Source: an uncultured Eubacteriales bacterium
Lineage (GTDB): Bacteria; Bacillota; Clostridia; Oscillospirales; Oscillospiraceae
Reading direction: 5' to 3'
Assembly: GCA_905198835.1 (NCBI GenBank)
Contig: CAJKDY010000003.1
Location: 1-64,000 of the forward strand
Length of the DNA stretch: 64,000 bases
The notes beneath the pieces are model-generated. The model was given only the letters and a program-made list of their open reading frames with translations. It searched no databases and was not told the origin of the DNA. Of this stretch, positions 25,517-33,068 are shown one piece after another; positions within the stretch are counted from its first letter, which is position 1; each line of letters opens with the position of its first letter. Made by a program: the position numbers and the translations under genes.

Positions 25517-27382
25517 ATGTCTGAGAGCGCACAGCGGGAATATGAAAAAGTCTACCACTCCGCGCATTTTGCCCAGCTGCGGGAGAAGGCTCACGCGCTG
25601 CCCTTAAAGCCCGGGGTCTACATCATGCAGGATGAGCACAACGAGGTCATCTATGTGGGCAAGGCCAAGGCGCTGAAGAACCGGGTGAGCCAGTACTTTG
25701 CCCACCTGGCCTCCCACACCGAGAAGACCCGGGCCATGGTCTCCTCCATCGACCACTTTGACGTGATCGTGGTGGGCAGCGAGTTCGAGGCCCTGGTGCT
25801 GGAATGCGCCCTTATCAAGCGCCACCAGCCCAAGTATAATATCCTTCTGAAAGATTCCAAGGGCTACCCCTATATCCGCCTGAGCGTGAAGGAGCCCTAT
25901 CCCAAGTTTGACTTGGTAAACAAGGTCAGCGAAGACGGCTGCCGCTACTTTGGTCCCTACGGCTCCCGGGGCGCGTCCTACGCCATCATCGACAGTCTTC
26001 TGGAGACCTTTCGCCTGCCATCGTGCAACAAAAAGTTCCCCCGGGATATCGGCAAGGGCCGTCCTTGTTTGAACTACCACATGGGCAAGTGCGACGGCTA
26101 CTGCCGTGCCGACATGGACCAAGGCCGCTACGCCGAGAGCATGGAGCAGATCGTCCGGCTATTAGAGGGCAAGCACAGCGAGGTGCTGGCCGACCTGACC
26201 GACCAGATGGAGCAGGCGGCGGGAGAGCTTCGCTTCGAGCAGGCCGCCGCGCTCCGGGACCGCATCCGCGCGGTGGAGCTGCTGTCCAAGCGGCAGCGGG
26301 CGGTGGGCCGGCTGGCGGACACGGATGTGGTGGGCTTTTTCCGGGGCGAGGCCAAGAGCTGCTTTGTGGTGCTCCACTTTTCAGATGGTGAGCTGGCCGC
26401 CAAGGATATGGACCTGATGGAAACGCCCATGGAAGGGGAGGAGAGCGAGGTCATCTCGGCCCTAGTCAGCCAGTATTACGGCCAGCGAGGCGATCTGCCC
26501 CGGACCATTTTGCTCCCCTGCGAGCTGGAGGACGAAGTCATCCTGACCCGGATGCTCTCGGAAAACGCGGGCCGCCGGGTGGAGCTGTTAACGCCCCAGC
26601 GGGGGGCCAAACTGGACCTCATCCGCCTGGCCCGGACCAACGCCGTGGAGGAGGTGGAGCGGCACACCAGCCGGGAGGAGCGCCAGAGCAAGCTCATGGA
26701 GGCCCTGGGCAAGCTGTGCGGCCTGGAGACCGTCCCGAACCGCCTGGAGAGCTACGACATCTCCAACCAGGGCGCCGACGACATCGTGGCCTCCATGGTG
26801 GTCTTTGAGCGCGCCAAGCCCAAGCGGAGTGACTACCGCCGCTTCAAGCTGCGGGACATGGACGCCCCCAACGACTACGCCTCCATGGATCAGGTCCTGC
26901 GCCGCCGGTTCCAGCGGTATCTGGACGGCGACGAGAAGTTCGGTACGCTGCCTGATATTCTGCTCATCGACGGCGGCGTGGAGCACGCCCGGGTGGCCCA
27001 GCGGGTCCAGCAGGACCTGGGCCTTTCCATCCCCGTCTTCGGCATGGTCAAGGACGACCGCCACCGCACCCGGGGCCTGGTCACACCCGATGGCCGGGAA
27101 CTGGGCTTACAGCAAAACCCGGCTCTCTTTGCGCTGGTGGGCCAGATCCAAGAGGAGACCCACCGCTTTGCCATTACCTTCCACCGCCAGCAGCAGACCA
27201 AGCGGGTGAAGGGCTCGGAGCTGGACGCCATCCCCGGCGTCGGACCCAAGCGCCGCGCAGAGCTTTTAAGACATTTCAAAAGCGTGAAGAATATTAAGGA
27301 CTCCTCCCTGGCCGAGCTGGAGGAGGTCGTGGACAAAAAGACCGCCCAGGCGGTATATGACTACTTCGAAGCGCGAGGGTAG
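25517..27382 (+). CDS. uvrC: Excinuclease ABC subunit C
   Basis: 621-aa nuclease that makes both incisions in UvrABC repair. The N-terminal GIY-YIG domain (KPGVYIMQDEHNEVIYVGKAKALKNRVSQYF, about 31-65) makes the 3' cut. A UVR motif (about 200-235) contacts UvrB. The C-terminal RNase H-like domain (ESYDISNQGADDIVASMVVFE; LLIDGGVEHARVA) makes the 5' cut, and a helix-hairpin-helix pair ends the protein (LDAIPGVGPKRRAELLRHF). ATG 25517 starts the conserved frame. The final codons EARG and the TAG stop are encoded by the first 15 bp of repeat copy 3, so the native C-terminus may have been replaced by the element's arrival. Confidence 0.95.
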   Translation: MSESAQREYEKVYHSAHFAQLREKAHALPLKPGVYIMQDEHNEVIYVGKAKALKNRVSQYFAHLASHTEKTRAMVSSIDHFDVIVVGSEFEALVLECALIKRHQPKYNILLKDSKGYPYIRLSVKEPYPKFDLVNKVSEDGCRYFGPYGSRGASYAIIDSLLETFRLPSCNKKFPRDIGKGRPCLNYHMGKCDGYCRADMDQGRYAESMEQIVRLLEGKHSEVLADLTDQMEQAAGELRFEQAAALRDRIRAVELLSKRQRAVGRLADTDVVGFFRGEAKSCFVVLHFSDGELAAKDMDLMETPMEGEESEVISALVSQYYGQRGDLPRTILLPCELEDEVILTRMLSENAGRRVELLTPQRGAKLDLIRLARTNAVEEVERHTSREERQSKLMEALGKLCGLETVPNRLESYDISNQGADDIVASMVVFERAKPKRSDYRRFKLRDMDAPNDYASMDQVLRRRFQRYLDGDEKFGTLPDILLIDGGVEHARVAQRVQQDLGLSIPVFGMVKDDRHRTRGLVTPDGRELGLQQNPALFALVGQIQEETHRFAITFHRQQQTKRVKGSELDAIPGVGPKRRAELLRHFKSVKNIKDSSLAELEEVVDKKTAQAVYDYFEARG

Positions 27383-27496
27383 ACACATAGGCCCGGATGG
27401 ACCGAAGCGAGGGCAAAAACAGGTCGGCGAAGCCGACGGCATTTTGCCCGAGTCGGAGGGAAGCCGGGGCGTCAATGTGTCCAACCCGAGCGTGAC
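27368..27496 (+). repeat. Dispersed structured repeat, copy 3 (candidate ncRNA or leader element)
   Basis: Third copy. The closing stem is GACACAT (27382-27388) with ATGTGTC (27475-27481), fully re-paired relative to the other copies. The inner helix GGGCAAAA pairs with TTTTGCCC and is capped by GTCGGC-GAA-GCCGAC. Its first 15 bp form the end of uvrC, including the TAG stop; the rsmD ribosome site AAGGAGG follows 5 bp after the element. Confidence 0.8.
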
Positions 27497-27515
27497 AAAA
27501 AAGGAGGAATGACCC

Positions 27516-28058
27516 ATGCGCATCGTCGCCGGAGACGCCCGGGGCCGAAAGCTCAAAGAGTTGCCAGGGCTGGACACCCGGCCCACCACCGACAAGGTGA
27601 AGGAGTCCATGTTCAACATCGTCCAGTTCGACATCGAGGGCCGGCGGGTGCTGGACCTCTTTGCCGGCACGGGCCAGCTGGGCTGCGAGGCCCTGAGCCG
27701 TGGGGCGGAGTATGTTACCTTCGTGGACCAGAAGAAGGAGGCCGTCCGGATCGTTAAGGAGAATGCCGCCCTGGTGGCCGACCCCGACCGCTTTGAGGTC
27801 CTCCAGCGGGACGCCCTGGCCTTCGTCTCGGCCCGGCCGGGGAAGTACGGCCTTGTCTTTTTGGACCCGCCCTACCACACTGGGCTGATGGAAAAAGCCC
27901 TGGAAGCCATCTCGGCGATTGACATTGTGGCGGAACATGGTATAATTGTATGTGAATCCGCATCGGATGAGACTCTGCCCACCCTGAGCGCGCCCTATGA
28001 GATGGGTCGGGAGTACCGCTACGGAAAGATCAAGATCACCCTCTACCACAGGAGATGA
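27516..28058 (+). CDS. rsmD: 16S rRNA (guanine966-N2)-methyltransferase RsmD
   Basis: 180 aa. MRIVAGDARGRKLKELPGLDTRPTTDKVKESMFNI is the usual N-terminus. The SAM-binding motif LDLFAGTGQLGCEALSRGA and the catalytic DPPY (VFLDPPYHTG) identify the N2-guanine methyltransferase acting on 16S rRNA G966. It is followed by coaD after 7 bp, a very widely conserved gene order. AAGGAGG precedes ATG 27516 directly after the structured repeat. Confidence 0.95.
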   Translation: MRIVAGDARGRKLKELPGLDTRPTTDKVKESMFNIVQFDIEGRRVLDLFAGTGQLGCEALSRGAEYVTFVDQKKEAVRIVKENAALVADPDRFEVLQRDALAFVSARPGKYGLVFLDPPYHTGLMEKALEAISAIDIVAEHGIIVCESASDETLPTLSAPYEMGREYRYGKIKITLYHRR

Positions 28059-28065
28059 GCGCGGC

Positions 28066-28560
28066 ATGAAGACGGCCATCTACCCCGGCAGCTTCGACCC
28101 CGTCACCCTGGGCCACCTGAATGTCATCAAGCGGGCGGCCAGGTGCTTTGACCGGTTGGTGGTGTGCGTCATGGTGAACTCGGACAAGCCCGCGGGTATG
28201 TTCACCCCGGACGAGCGGGTGGATATGCTCCGGAGGGTCTGCGACAAGCTGCCCAATGTGGACATCGACCAGTTCTCCGGGCTGGTGGCCGACTACGCCA
28301 GAGACCAAAAGGCCTGCACGTTGGTCAAGGGTCTGCGGGCCGTTTCCGACTACGAAAAAGAAGTGCAGATGGCCATTATCAACCGCAAGCTCAATCCCCG
28401 GCTGGACACCATGTTTTTGCCGTCCCTGGCCAAATATAACCACCTCAGCTCCAGCGTGGTGAAGGAGATGGCCCGGTACGGCGCGGACCTGAGCGATTTT
28501 GTCCCCAGAGAGATCATAGACGAGGTAAACGCCCGCATCAGACTGAATCTTGGGAGGTAA
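28066..28560 (+). CDS. coaD: Phosphopantetheine adenylyltransferase
   Basis: 164 aa, normal length. It catalyses the penultimate step of coenzyme A synthesis, joining AMP to 4'-phosphopantetheine. YPGSFDPVTLGHLNVI contains the TxGH nucleotidyltransferase motif, KGLRAVSDYEKEVQMA is the substrate loop and HLSSSVVKEMA replaces the common ISSTxVRE. It forms an operon with rsmD upstream (7-bp gap) and the coiled-coil protein downstream (7-bp gap). Confidence 0.96.
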   Translation: MKTAIYPGSFDPVTLGHLNVIKRAARCFDRLVVCVMVNSDKPAGMFTPDERVDMLRRVCDKLPNVDIDQFSGLVADYARDQKACTLVKGLRAVSDYEKEVQMAIINRKLNPRLDTMFLPSLAKYNHLSSSVVKEMARYGADLSDFVPREIIDEVNARIRLNLGR

Positions 28561-28567
28561 ATAGACG

Positions 28568-29113
28568 ATGGCTATGAGCGTGGAAGAACTGCTGGACTCT
28601 CTTTATGAGATGATCGAGGACGCCAAGGGCGTGCCCCTCACCGGCGATAAGTGCATGCTGGAGCGGGACAAGGCGCTGGACCTGCTGGACGATGTGCGGG
28701 CCCAGTTCCCCGTGGAGTTCGCCGAGGCCCGGAAGATGCTCACCACCCGTAACGAATACCTGGCCGCCGCTAAGCGGGAGGCCGAGCTCATCCGCAAGCA
28801 GGCCCAGGACCAGGCCAGCCAAATGGTGGGGGAGACCCCCATCATGCGCCAGGCCAGCCAGGCCAGCACCGAGCTGACCCGCCAGACCGAGCAGAAGACC
28901 GCCGAGCAGCTCCGGGCCGCCGAGGCCCAGGCCCGGGACCTGAAGCGAGCCGCCCAGGAGTACTGTGATGACCTGTTGCGCCGCGCCGAGGAGGCCGTGG
29001 CCGAGGCGGGCAGGGAGCTGTCCCAGTCCCGGGCCGCCTTCCGCAGCGTCTCCGGCGTCAGCGCCCCCGCCGCCCCCGCCAAGGGCGTCTACGACGTGGA
29101 AGTGGACGGATAA
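28568..29113 (+). CDS. Coiled-coil protein of the coaD operon
   Basis: 181 aa. After a small N-terminal part (VEELLDSLYEMIEDAKGVPLTGDKCMLERDKALDLLDDV) the protein is one long charged helix (about 55-160; AAKREAELIRKQAQDQASQM, QKTAEQLRAAEAQARDLKRAAQEYCDDLLRRAEEAV). A Pro/Ala-rich tail ends in VYDVEVDG. No membrane segment or enzyme motif was seen. Similar proteins next to coaD in Clostridia are often labelled 'ATPase' because the helix resembles V-ATPase stalk or DivIVA-like coiled coils, but no nucleotide-binding motif exists here. The function is unknown; a scaffold at the septum or membrane is possible. Confidence 0.8.
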   Translation: MAMSVEELLDSLYEMIEDAKGVPLTGDKCMLERDKALDLLDDVRAQFPVEFAEARKMLTTRNEYLAAAKREAELIRKQAQDQASQMVGETPIMRQASQASTELTRQTEQKTAEQLRAAEAQARDLKRAAQEYCDDLLRRAEEAVAEAGRELSQSRAAFRSVSGVSAPAAPAKGVYDVEVDG

Positions 29114-29134
29114 ACCGCCACCCCTTTGACCATC

Positions 29135-29167
29135 AAAAGCCGCTTGCCTTTTGACAGGCGGCTTTTT
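29135..29167 (+). terminator. Terminator of rsmD-coaD operon
   Basis: The AAAAGCCGC/GCGGCTTTT stem with a 14-nt loop ends in T5. Confidence 0.8.
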
Positions 29168-29190
29168 GCTGCCCGGAAGGACGCCCCGTA

Positions 29191-29628
29191 CTACCGTGTG
29201 TTTGCCAAAGGGGCAAAATAAGGCATATTGATTTCAATGCGGAAAAGGGGGGAGGCTTGGAGGGGGAAAATCCGAATGAGAATGGCCGAGTTGGTCAATC
29301 TCCGCAAAGTTTCCATAAAGTCGTCTTGGCAGAACTCGATGTAGGCGATGTCCAGATTTATGTGAGCTTCATAGCATTTAAAATCCACAATGGCCTCCAA
29401 CCGCCCCGCAAATTCCAGCGCAATGGTGTCGCAGAGCTCGACCATGTGGTCAAATTCTGCGGCGGCAGCGGGGAGGACTATATGGGGCAGGCGTTTTACG
29501 GTATCGTAACGTGCGATAACCGCGCGTACCATTTGCAGAGTTTCTGGCAAGCGGTCCAGTTCGTCCTCTTCGGCCAGCTTAGGCGTATAGTCCCGGATGA
29601 TACGCTTTTGCGTTGAATGAGGTTCCAT
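29191..29628 (-). CDS. Hypothetical 145-aa protein, divergent from an XRE regulator
   Basis: Not recognised. It is soluble and mostly helical, with an acidic start (EPHSTQKRIIRDYTPKLAEEDELDRLPETLQMVRAVIARYD), a central EFDHMVELCDTIALEFAGRLEAIVDFKCYEAHINLDIAYIEFCQDDFMETLRRLTNSAI block and a short beta-like end. No signal or membrane segment. ATG 29628 has only a weak site upstream (GGTGAAG). A strong AGGAGG site further upstream (about 29711) now leads only to a three-codon ORF, so the gene may have lost its original start. It faces away from the XRE gene and probably shares its regulation. Confidence 0.6.
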   Translation of the reverse strand: MEPHSTQKRIIRDYTPKLAEEDELDRLPETLQMVRAVIARYDTVKRLPHIVLPAAAAEFDHMVELCDTIALEFAGRLEAIVDFKCYEAHINLDIAYIEFCQDDFMETLRRLTNSAILIRIFPLQASPLFRIEINMPYFAPLANTR

Positions 29629-29755
29629 GCTTCACCGATCCTCTCTCTGCTGCGGGTCAGGAGGAGACACGCGCCCAATTGGTCGACGCGCTAATCGCCC
29701 ATGAGAGATGCCTCCTAAATGTTGGGTGGAACTAATTATATATCAAAGGACAAAA

Positions 29756-29771
29756 ATACGCAAGAGCGTAT
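29756..29771. promoter_or_regulatory. Palindromic operator candidate
   Basis: ATACGC-AAGA-GCGTAT is a perfect 6-bp inverted repeat in the divergent gap between the 145-aa gene and the HTH gene, 50 bp before the latter. ACGCAAA recurs just downstream. Confidence 0.45.
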
Positions 29772-29821
29772 ACGCAAAGCCGTAGATGACGATACCATTG
29801 ACATCAAAGGAGGCGGTGTCA

Positions 29822-30061
29822 ATGGTCAAAGAAGCGGTAGTGGCGAGATTTCAGGCGCTGGTGGAGGCGCGGGGGTTGAACCCCAACGCGTTGGCTAATC
29901 TTGCGGGTGTTACCCCGTCTACGGTATATAGTATGTTGGACCCACGCCGGAAAGATGTGTCCATCGTCACCATCAAGATGCTGTGCGACGGTCTGGATAT
30001 GACCCTGGGGGAGTTTTTCTCCTCTGAGGAGTTCGACCGATTGGAGCAGGAGCTAAAGTAG
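29822..30061 (+). CDS. XRE-family transcriptional regulator
   Basis: 79 aa: VKEAVVARFQALVEARGLNPNALANLAGVTPSTVYSMLDPRRKDVSIVTIKMLCDGLDMTLGEFFSSEEF. This is the short HTH_3-type regulator that contains the recurrent end GLDMTLGEFF, common in Clostridia. ATG 29822 was chosen for AAAGGAGG at the right spacing. The stop codon TAG is the first three bases of the 25-bp inverted repeat that bounds the following intergenic element, so that element touches the coding end. Confidence 0.85.
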   Translation: MVKEAVVARFQALVEARGLNPNALANLAGVTPSTVYSMLDPRRKDVSIVTIKMLCDGLDMTLGEFFSSEEFDRLEQELK

Positions 30062-30470
30062 GGGCCGCTGTCTCAGCGGCCCGTGTGACCCTGCCCCGCG
30101 TTTTGTTTATCCACATCGTAGGGCGCGGCTTCCCAGACGCGCCGGTTTTGATGGGTTGAGTTTGTATTCCATCCGGGCTGCAGCCCTGAAGGGCCTGGAG
30201 GGCCATCTTTTCCACGTGGAAAAGATGGCCCCCCAGACTCCCCAGAAAAGACGCCAAAGGGGGGCAATTCGAGAGCCCCCCTTTGGAATTCCCCTTCGAC
30301 CAAAAAGAGGGGGCTGAGGCCCCCTCTCTTTGGATTCTCACCCAGGGCTTAGCCCTGGGTGGTTACGTTGCCCCCGAGCGCTTACTTCGTAACGCTACGG
30401 GGGCCGGAAAGTGGGACGCGTTTATGGTTGGGACGCTAGCCCCCGCGGGCCGCTGAGACAGCGGCCCCTA
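30059..30470. repeat. MITE-like element with 25-bp terminal inverted repeats
   Basis: The 412-bp segment begins at 30059 with TAGGGGCCGCTGTCTCAGCG and ends at 30470 with the exact inverse of the same 25 bp (30446-30470). The ends are themselves palindromic (GGGCCGCTG/CAGCGGCCC). Inside are several long hairpins, including one near 30212-30230 with CCACGTGG at its centre, AAGGGGGGC/GCCCCCCTTT and AGAGGGGGCTGAGGCCCCCTCT. No protein is encoded. The pattern is that of a non-autonomous palindromic element. Confidence 0.7.
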
Positions 30471-30777
30471 CGGTATGGGTGCTTTACCCCTGTGTCCTTT
30501 GGGCGTTGCGGAGCAAGCCCGAAGGACCTTCCTACCTCCCGTGGCTAAGCCCCGGGAGAGAAATCCAAAGGGGAGGGCCGAGGCCCTTCCCTTTGGGCGA
30601 AGGAGAGAGTCCAGAGAGAGGGCTCTCGCATTGCCCTCTCTCTGGGGCTTTCTTGGGGAGTCTGGGGGGCCATTCTTTGGCCTCAAAGAATGGTCCTCCA
30701 GGCCCTTCAGGGCTGCAGCCCGGTGAGACGCCAAACCAACCTACCATAAACCAGCGCGTCTGGGAAGCCGCGCCCTA
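30118..30777. repeat. Large imperfect inverted repeat pair
   Basis: The left arm, about 30118-30360, matches the inverse of the right arm, about 30530-30777. Shared landmarks are the GGCGCG hairpin unit at the outer ends, GGGCTGCAGCCCTGAAGGGC, the CCCCCAGACTCCCCA block and the CTTAGCC block. The arms have diverged most inside their hairpins while keeping pairing (for example CATCTTTTC/GAAAAGATG against CATTCTTTG/CAAAGAATG). The right arm is probably a second, degraded, oppositely oriented copy. The whole stretch 30062-30840 holds no gene. Confidence 0.7.
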
Positions 30778-30849
30778 CGATGCGGATAAAGGGAACATGG
30801 GCCGGGGCATGCGGCCCGCTTTTTTGTATCCATAAAAGGTGGGAAAGTA

Positions 30850-30878
30850 TTGTCAAAGGATGGGAAAGGTGGTATACT
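30850..30878 (+). promoter_or_regulatory. Promoter of trpS
   Basis: TTGTCA (30850-30855), a 17-bp spacer and TATACT (30873-30878) lie 44 bp before the start. The short leader leaves no room for a T-box. Confidence 0.75.
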
Positions 30879-30922
30879 GTTAAACTAGTAACATAGCGTT
30901 TGCGAGAATGGAGTTGACGCGC

Positions 30923-31924
30923 GTGGAAAACGAGAAAAAGGTCCTGCTTTCGGGCATCCAGCCCAGTGGCGACCTGCATCTGGGCAACTACCTGGGCGCC
31001 ATCAAAAACTGGGCTGAGCTGTCCCGTGACTTTGACTGCTACTGGTTCATGGCCGACCTCCACACCATCACGGTGCGGCAGGTGCCCGCCGAGCTGCGGC
31101 GGCGGACCTTGACCCAGATCGCCACCTATATCGCCTGTGGTCTGGACCCGGAGAAGAACACCATCTTTGTCCAAAGCCACATCCCCGCCCACGCCCAGCT
31201 GGGCTGGGTGCTGCAGTGCTACACCATGTTTGGCGAGCTCTCCCGCATGACCCAGTTCAAGGATAAGTCCGCCAAGCACGCCGACAACATCAACGCAGGG
31301 CTCTTTACCTACCCCAGCCTCATGGCCGCCGACATCCTGCTCTACCGGCCCGACTACGTGCCCGTAGGGGAGGACCAGAAGCAGCATGTGGAGATCTGCC
31401 GGGATATCGCCAACCGCTTTAACGGCGTTTACGGCGAGGTCTTTAAGGTCCCCGAGCCGTATATTCCCAAGGCCGGGGCCCGGGTCAAGAGCCTGAACCA
31501 GCCCGACACTAAGATGTCCAAATCCCTGCCCGAGGGCTGCGTGTTCCTCATGGATCAGCCTGAGGACATCGCGAGAAAATTCAAGCGGGCCATCACCGAT
31601 TCGGACATGGAGAACCCCGTGCGCTACGACCCGGTAAACAAGCCGGGCGTTGCCAACTTGATGCAGATCTACGCCGCCGTCACCGGCAAGAGTTTTGAAG
31701 CCATCGAGGCCGAGTTCGCCGGCCAGGGCTACGGCGCGTTCAAACCCGCTGTGGGCGAGGCGGTCATCGAGACCCTGCGGCCCATCCGGGAGGAGACCCA
31801 GCGGCTGCTGGACGACAAGGCCTACCTGGAGAGCGTATACCGCGCCGGCGCGGAACGGGCAGGTAAGATCGCGTGGAAGACCCTGTCCAAGGTGTATAAA
31901 AAGGTCGGGTTCCTGGCGCCCTAA
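30923..31924 (+). CDS. trpS: Tryptophanyl-tRNA synthetase
   Basis: 333-aa class I synthetase charging tRNA-Trp. VLLSGIQPSGDLHLGNYLGA contains the HIGH-like HLGN, and DTKMSKSLPEG contains KMSKS. The length is typical. GTG 30923 gives MENEKKVLLSGIQPSG and lies 9 bp after GGAG; ATG 30908 in frame would add only five residues and lacks a ribosome site. Its own promoter follows the intergenic repeat region; the tagO-like gene follows after 28 bp. Confidence 0.95.
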   Translation: MENEKKVLLSGIQPSGDLHLGNYLGAIKNWAELSRDFDCYWFMADLHTITVRQVPAELRRRTLTQIATYIACGLDPEKNTIFVQSHIPAHAQLGWVLQCYTMFGELSRMTQFKDKSAKHADNINAGLFTYPSLMAADILLYRPDYVPVGEDQKQHVEICRDIANRFNGVYGEVFKVPEPYIPKAGARVKSLNQPDTKMSKSLPEGCVFLMDQPEDIARKFKRAITDSDMENPVRYDPVNKPGVANLMQIYAAVTGKSFEAIEAEFAGQGYGAFKPAVGEAVIETLRPIREETQRLLDDKAYLESVYRAGAERAGKIAWKTLSKVYKKVGFLAP

Positions 31925-31952
31925 TGACGAGAAACAGAGGTCGAGTTAGCCT

Positions 31953-33068
31953 ATGAATATCAATTTGCATCTGCTGGGGCTGGTGTGCGCCACGCTGGGG
32001 GTCTCCTTCATCGTGGCCATCATCACAACGCCCATCGTCAAGCAGCTGGCCCAGCGGGTGGGCGCGGTGGACGACCCCAAAAAGGACAAGGACCCCGGGC
32101 GGCGTGTCCACACCCACCCCATCCCCCGGATGGGCGGCCTTGCCATCTTCCTGGGCTTTTTGCTCAGCGTGCTCATCTTCGTGCCCCTGAGCGGACAGGT
32201 GAAGGGGATGCTGCTGGGCGCGGTGATCATTGTGGTGCTGGGCATCTTTGACGACATCTACGACCTGCGGGCCATGTTCAAGTTTGGCGTGCAGATCATC
32301 GCCGCGCTGATCGCGGTGCTCTCGGGCAACGAGATCGTCACCCTCTCCAATCCCAATATCTTCTCGGCCAACCCTTACTGGGACCTGGGCTGGCTGGCCA
32401 TCCCGGTGTCGGTACTGTGGATCGTGGCCATCACCAACGCCGTCAACCTGATCGACGGCCTGGACGGTCTGGCCTGCGGCGTCAGCACCATCAGCTCTAT
32501 GACGCTGCTTGTCATTACCCTGGTGGCCCCCGACATCGTCAGCCCCACCGTTCCGCTGATGGTGGCCGCCCTGGTGGGCGGCTGCCTGGGCTTTTTACCC
32601 TACAATCTGAACCCGGCCAAGATCTTTATGGGCGATACCGGCTCCACCTTTTTGGGCTTTGCTTTGGGCGTCATCTCCATCCAAGGCGTTTTCAAGCTCC
32701 ACATCGCCATCTCCTTTGTGGTGCCCTTTTTGATGCTGGGCCTGCCTATTTTTGATACCGCCTTTGCCTTCATCCGCCGCATTGCCCATGGCCAGAGCCC
32801 CATGCATCCCGACCGCAGCCACGTGCACCACCGGCTGATGGACATGGGCTTTTCCCAGAAGCAGACAGTGGCCATCTTGTATATCATCAGCGCGGTATTG
32901 GGACTTTCCGCGGTGGTGCTCACCACCTCCGGGCCCCTGCGGGCCATGCTGGTGCTGATGGCCCTGTGCGTGGCCGGCGGCGTGGCCATGCGGCTTTTCA
33001 TCCATCCCCACAACCCCGGCGCGGACGCCCAGGACAGCGAGACGGAAGACGAGGAGGACGGGCAATGA
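31953..33068 (+). CDS. Undecaprenyl-phosphate GlcNAc-1-phosphate transferase (TagO/WecA family)
   Basis: 371-aa polytopic membrane enzyme that starts lipid-linked glycan synthesis by moving a sugar-1-phosphate onto undecaprenyl phosphate. Conserved cytoplasmic motifs are present: VDDPKKDKDPGRRVHTHPIPRMGG, FDDIYDLRAMFK, ITNAVNLIDGLDGLA with the catalytic aspartates, KIFMGDTGSTF and HPDRSHVHHRL. About ten membrane segments are seen, with a charged C-terminal tail (DSETEDEEDGQ). The stop overlaps the wecB start by 4 bp (ATGA). With the epimerase it can feed teichoic acid or other wall polymer synthesis. Confidence 0.93.
   Translation: MNINLHLLGLVCATLGVSFIVAIITTPIVKQLAQRVGAVDDPKKDKDPGRRVHTHPIPRMGGLAIFLGFLLSVLIFVPLSGQVKGMLLGAVIIVVLGIFDDIYDLRAMFKFGVQIIAALIAVLSGNEIVTLSNPNIFSANPYWDLGWLAIPVSVLWIVAITNAVNLIDGLDGLACGVSTISSMTLLVITLVAPDIVSPTVPLMVAALVGGCLGFLPYNLNPAKIFMGDTGSTFLGFALGVISIQGVFKLHIAISFVVPFLMLGLPIFDTAFAFIRRIAHGQSPMHPDRSHVHHRLMDMGFSQKQTVAILYIISAVLGLSAVVLTTSGPLRAMLVLMALCVAGGVAMRLFIHPHNPGADAQDSETEDEEDGQ

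Noticed and set aside
30840..30922. T-box leader for trpS
   Set aside because: Only about 45 bp lie between the promoter and the start, too short, and no antiterminator or specifier structure is present.
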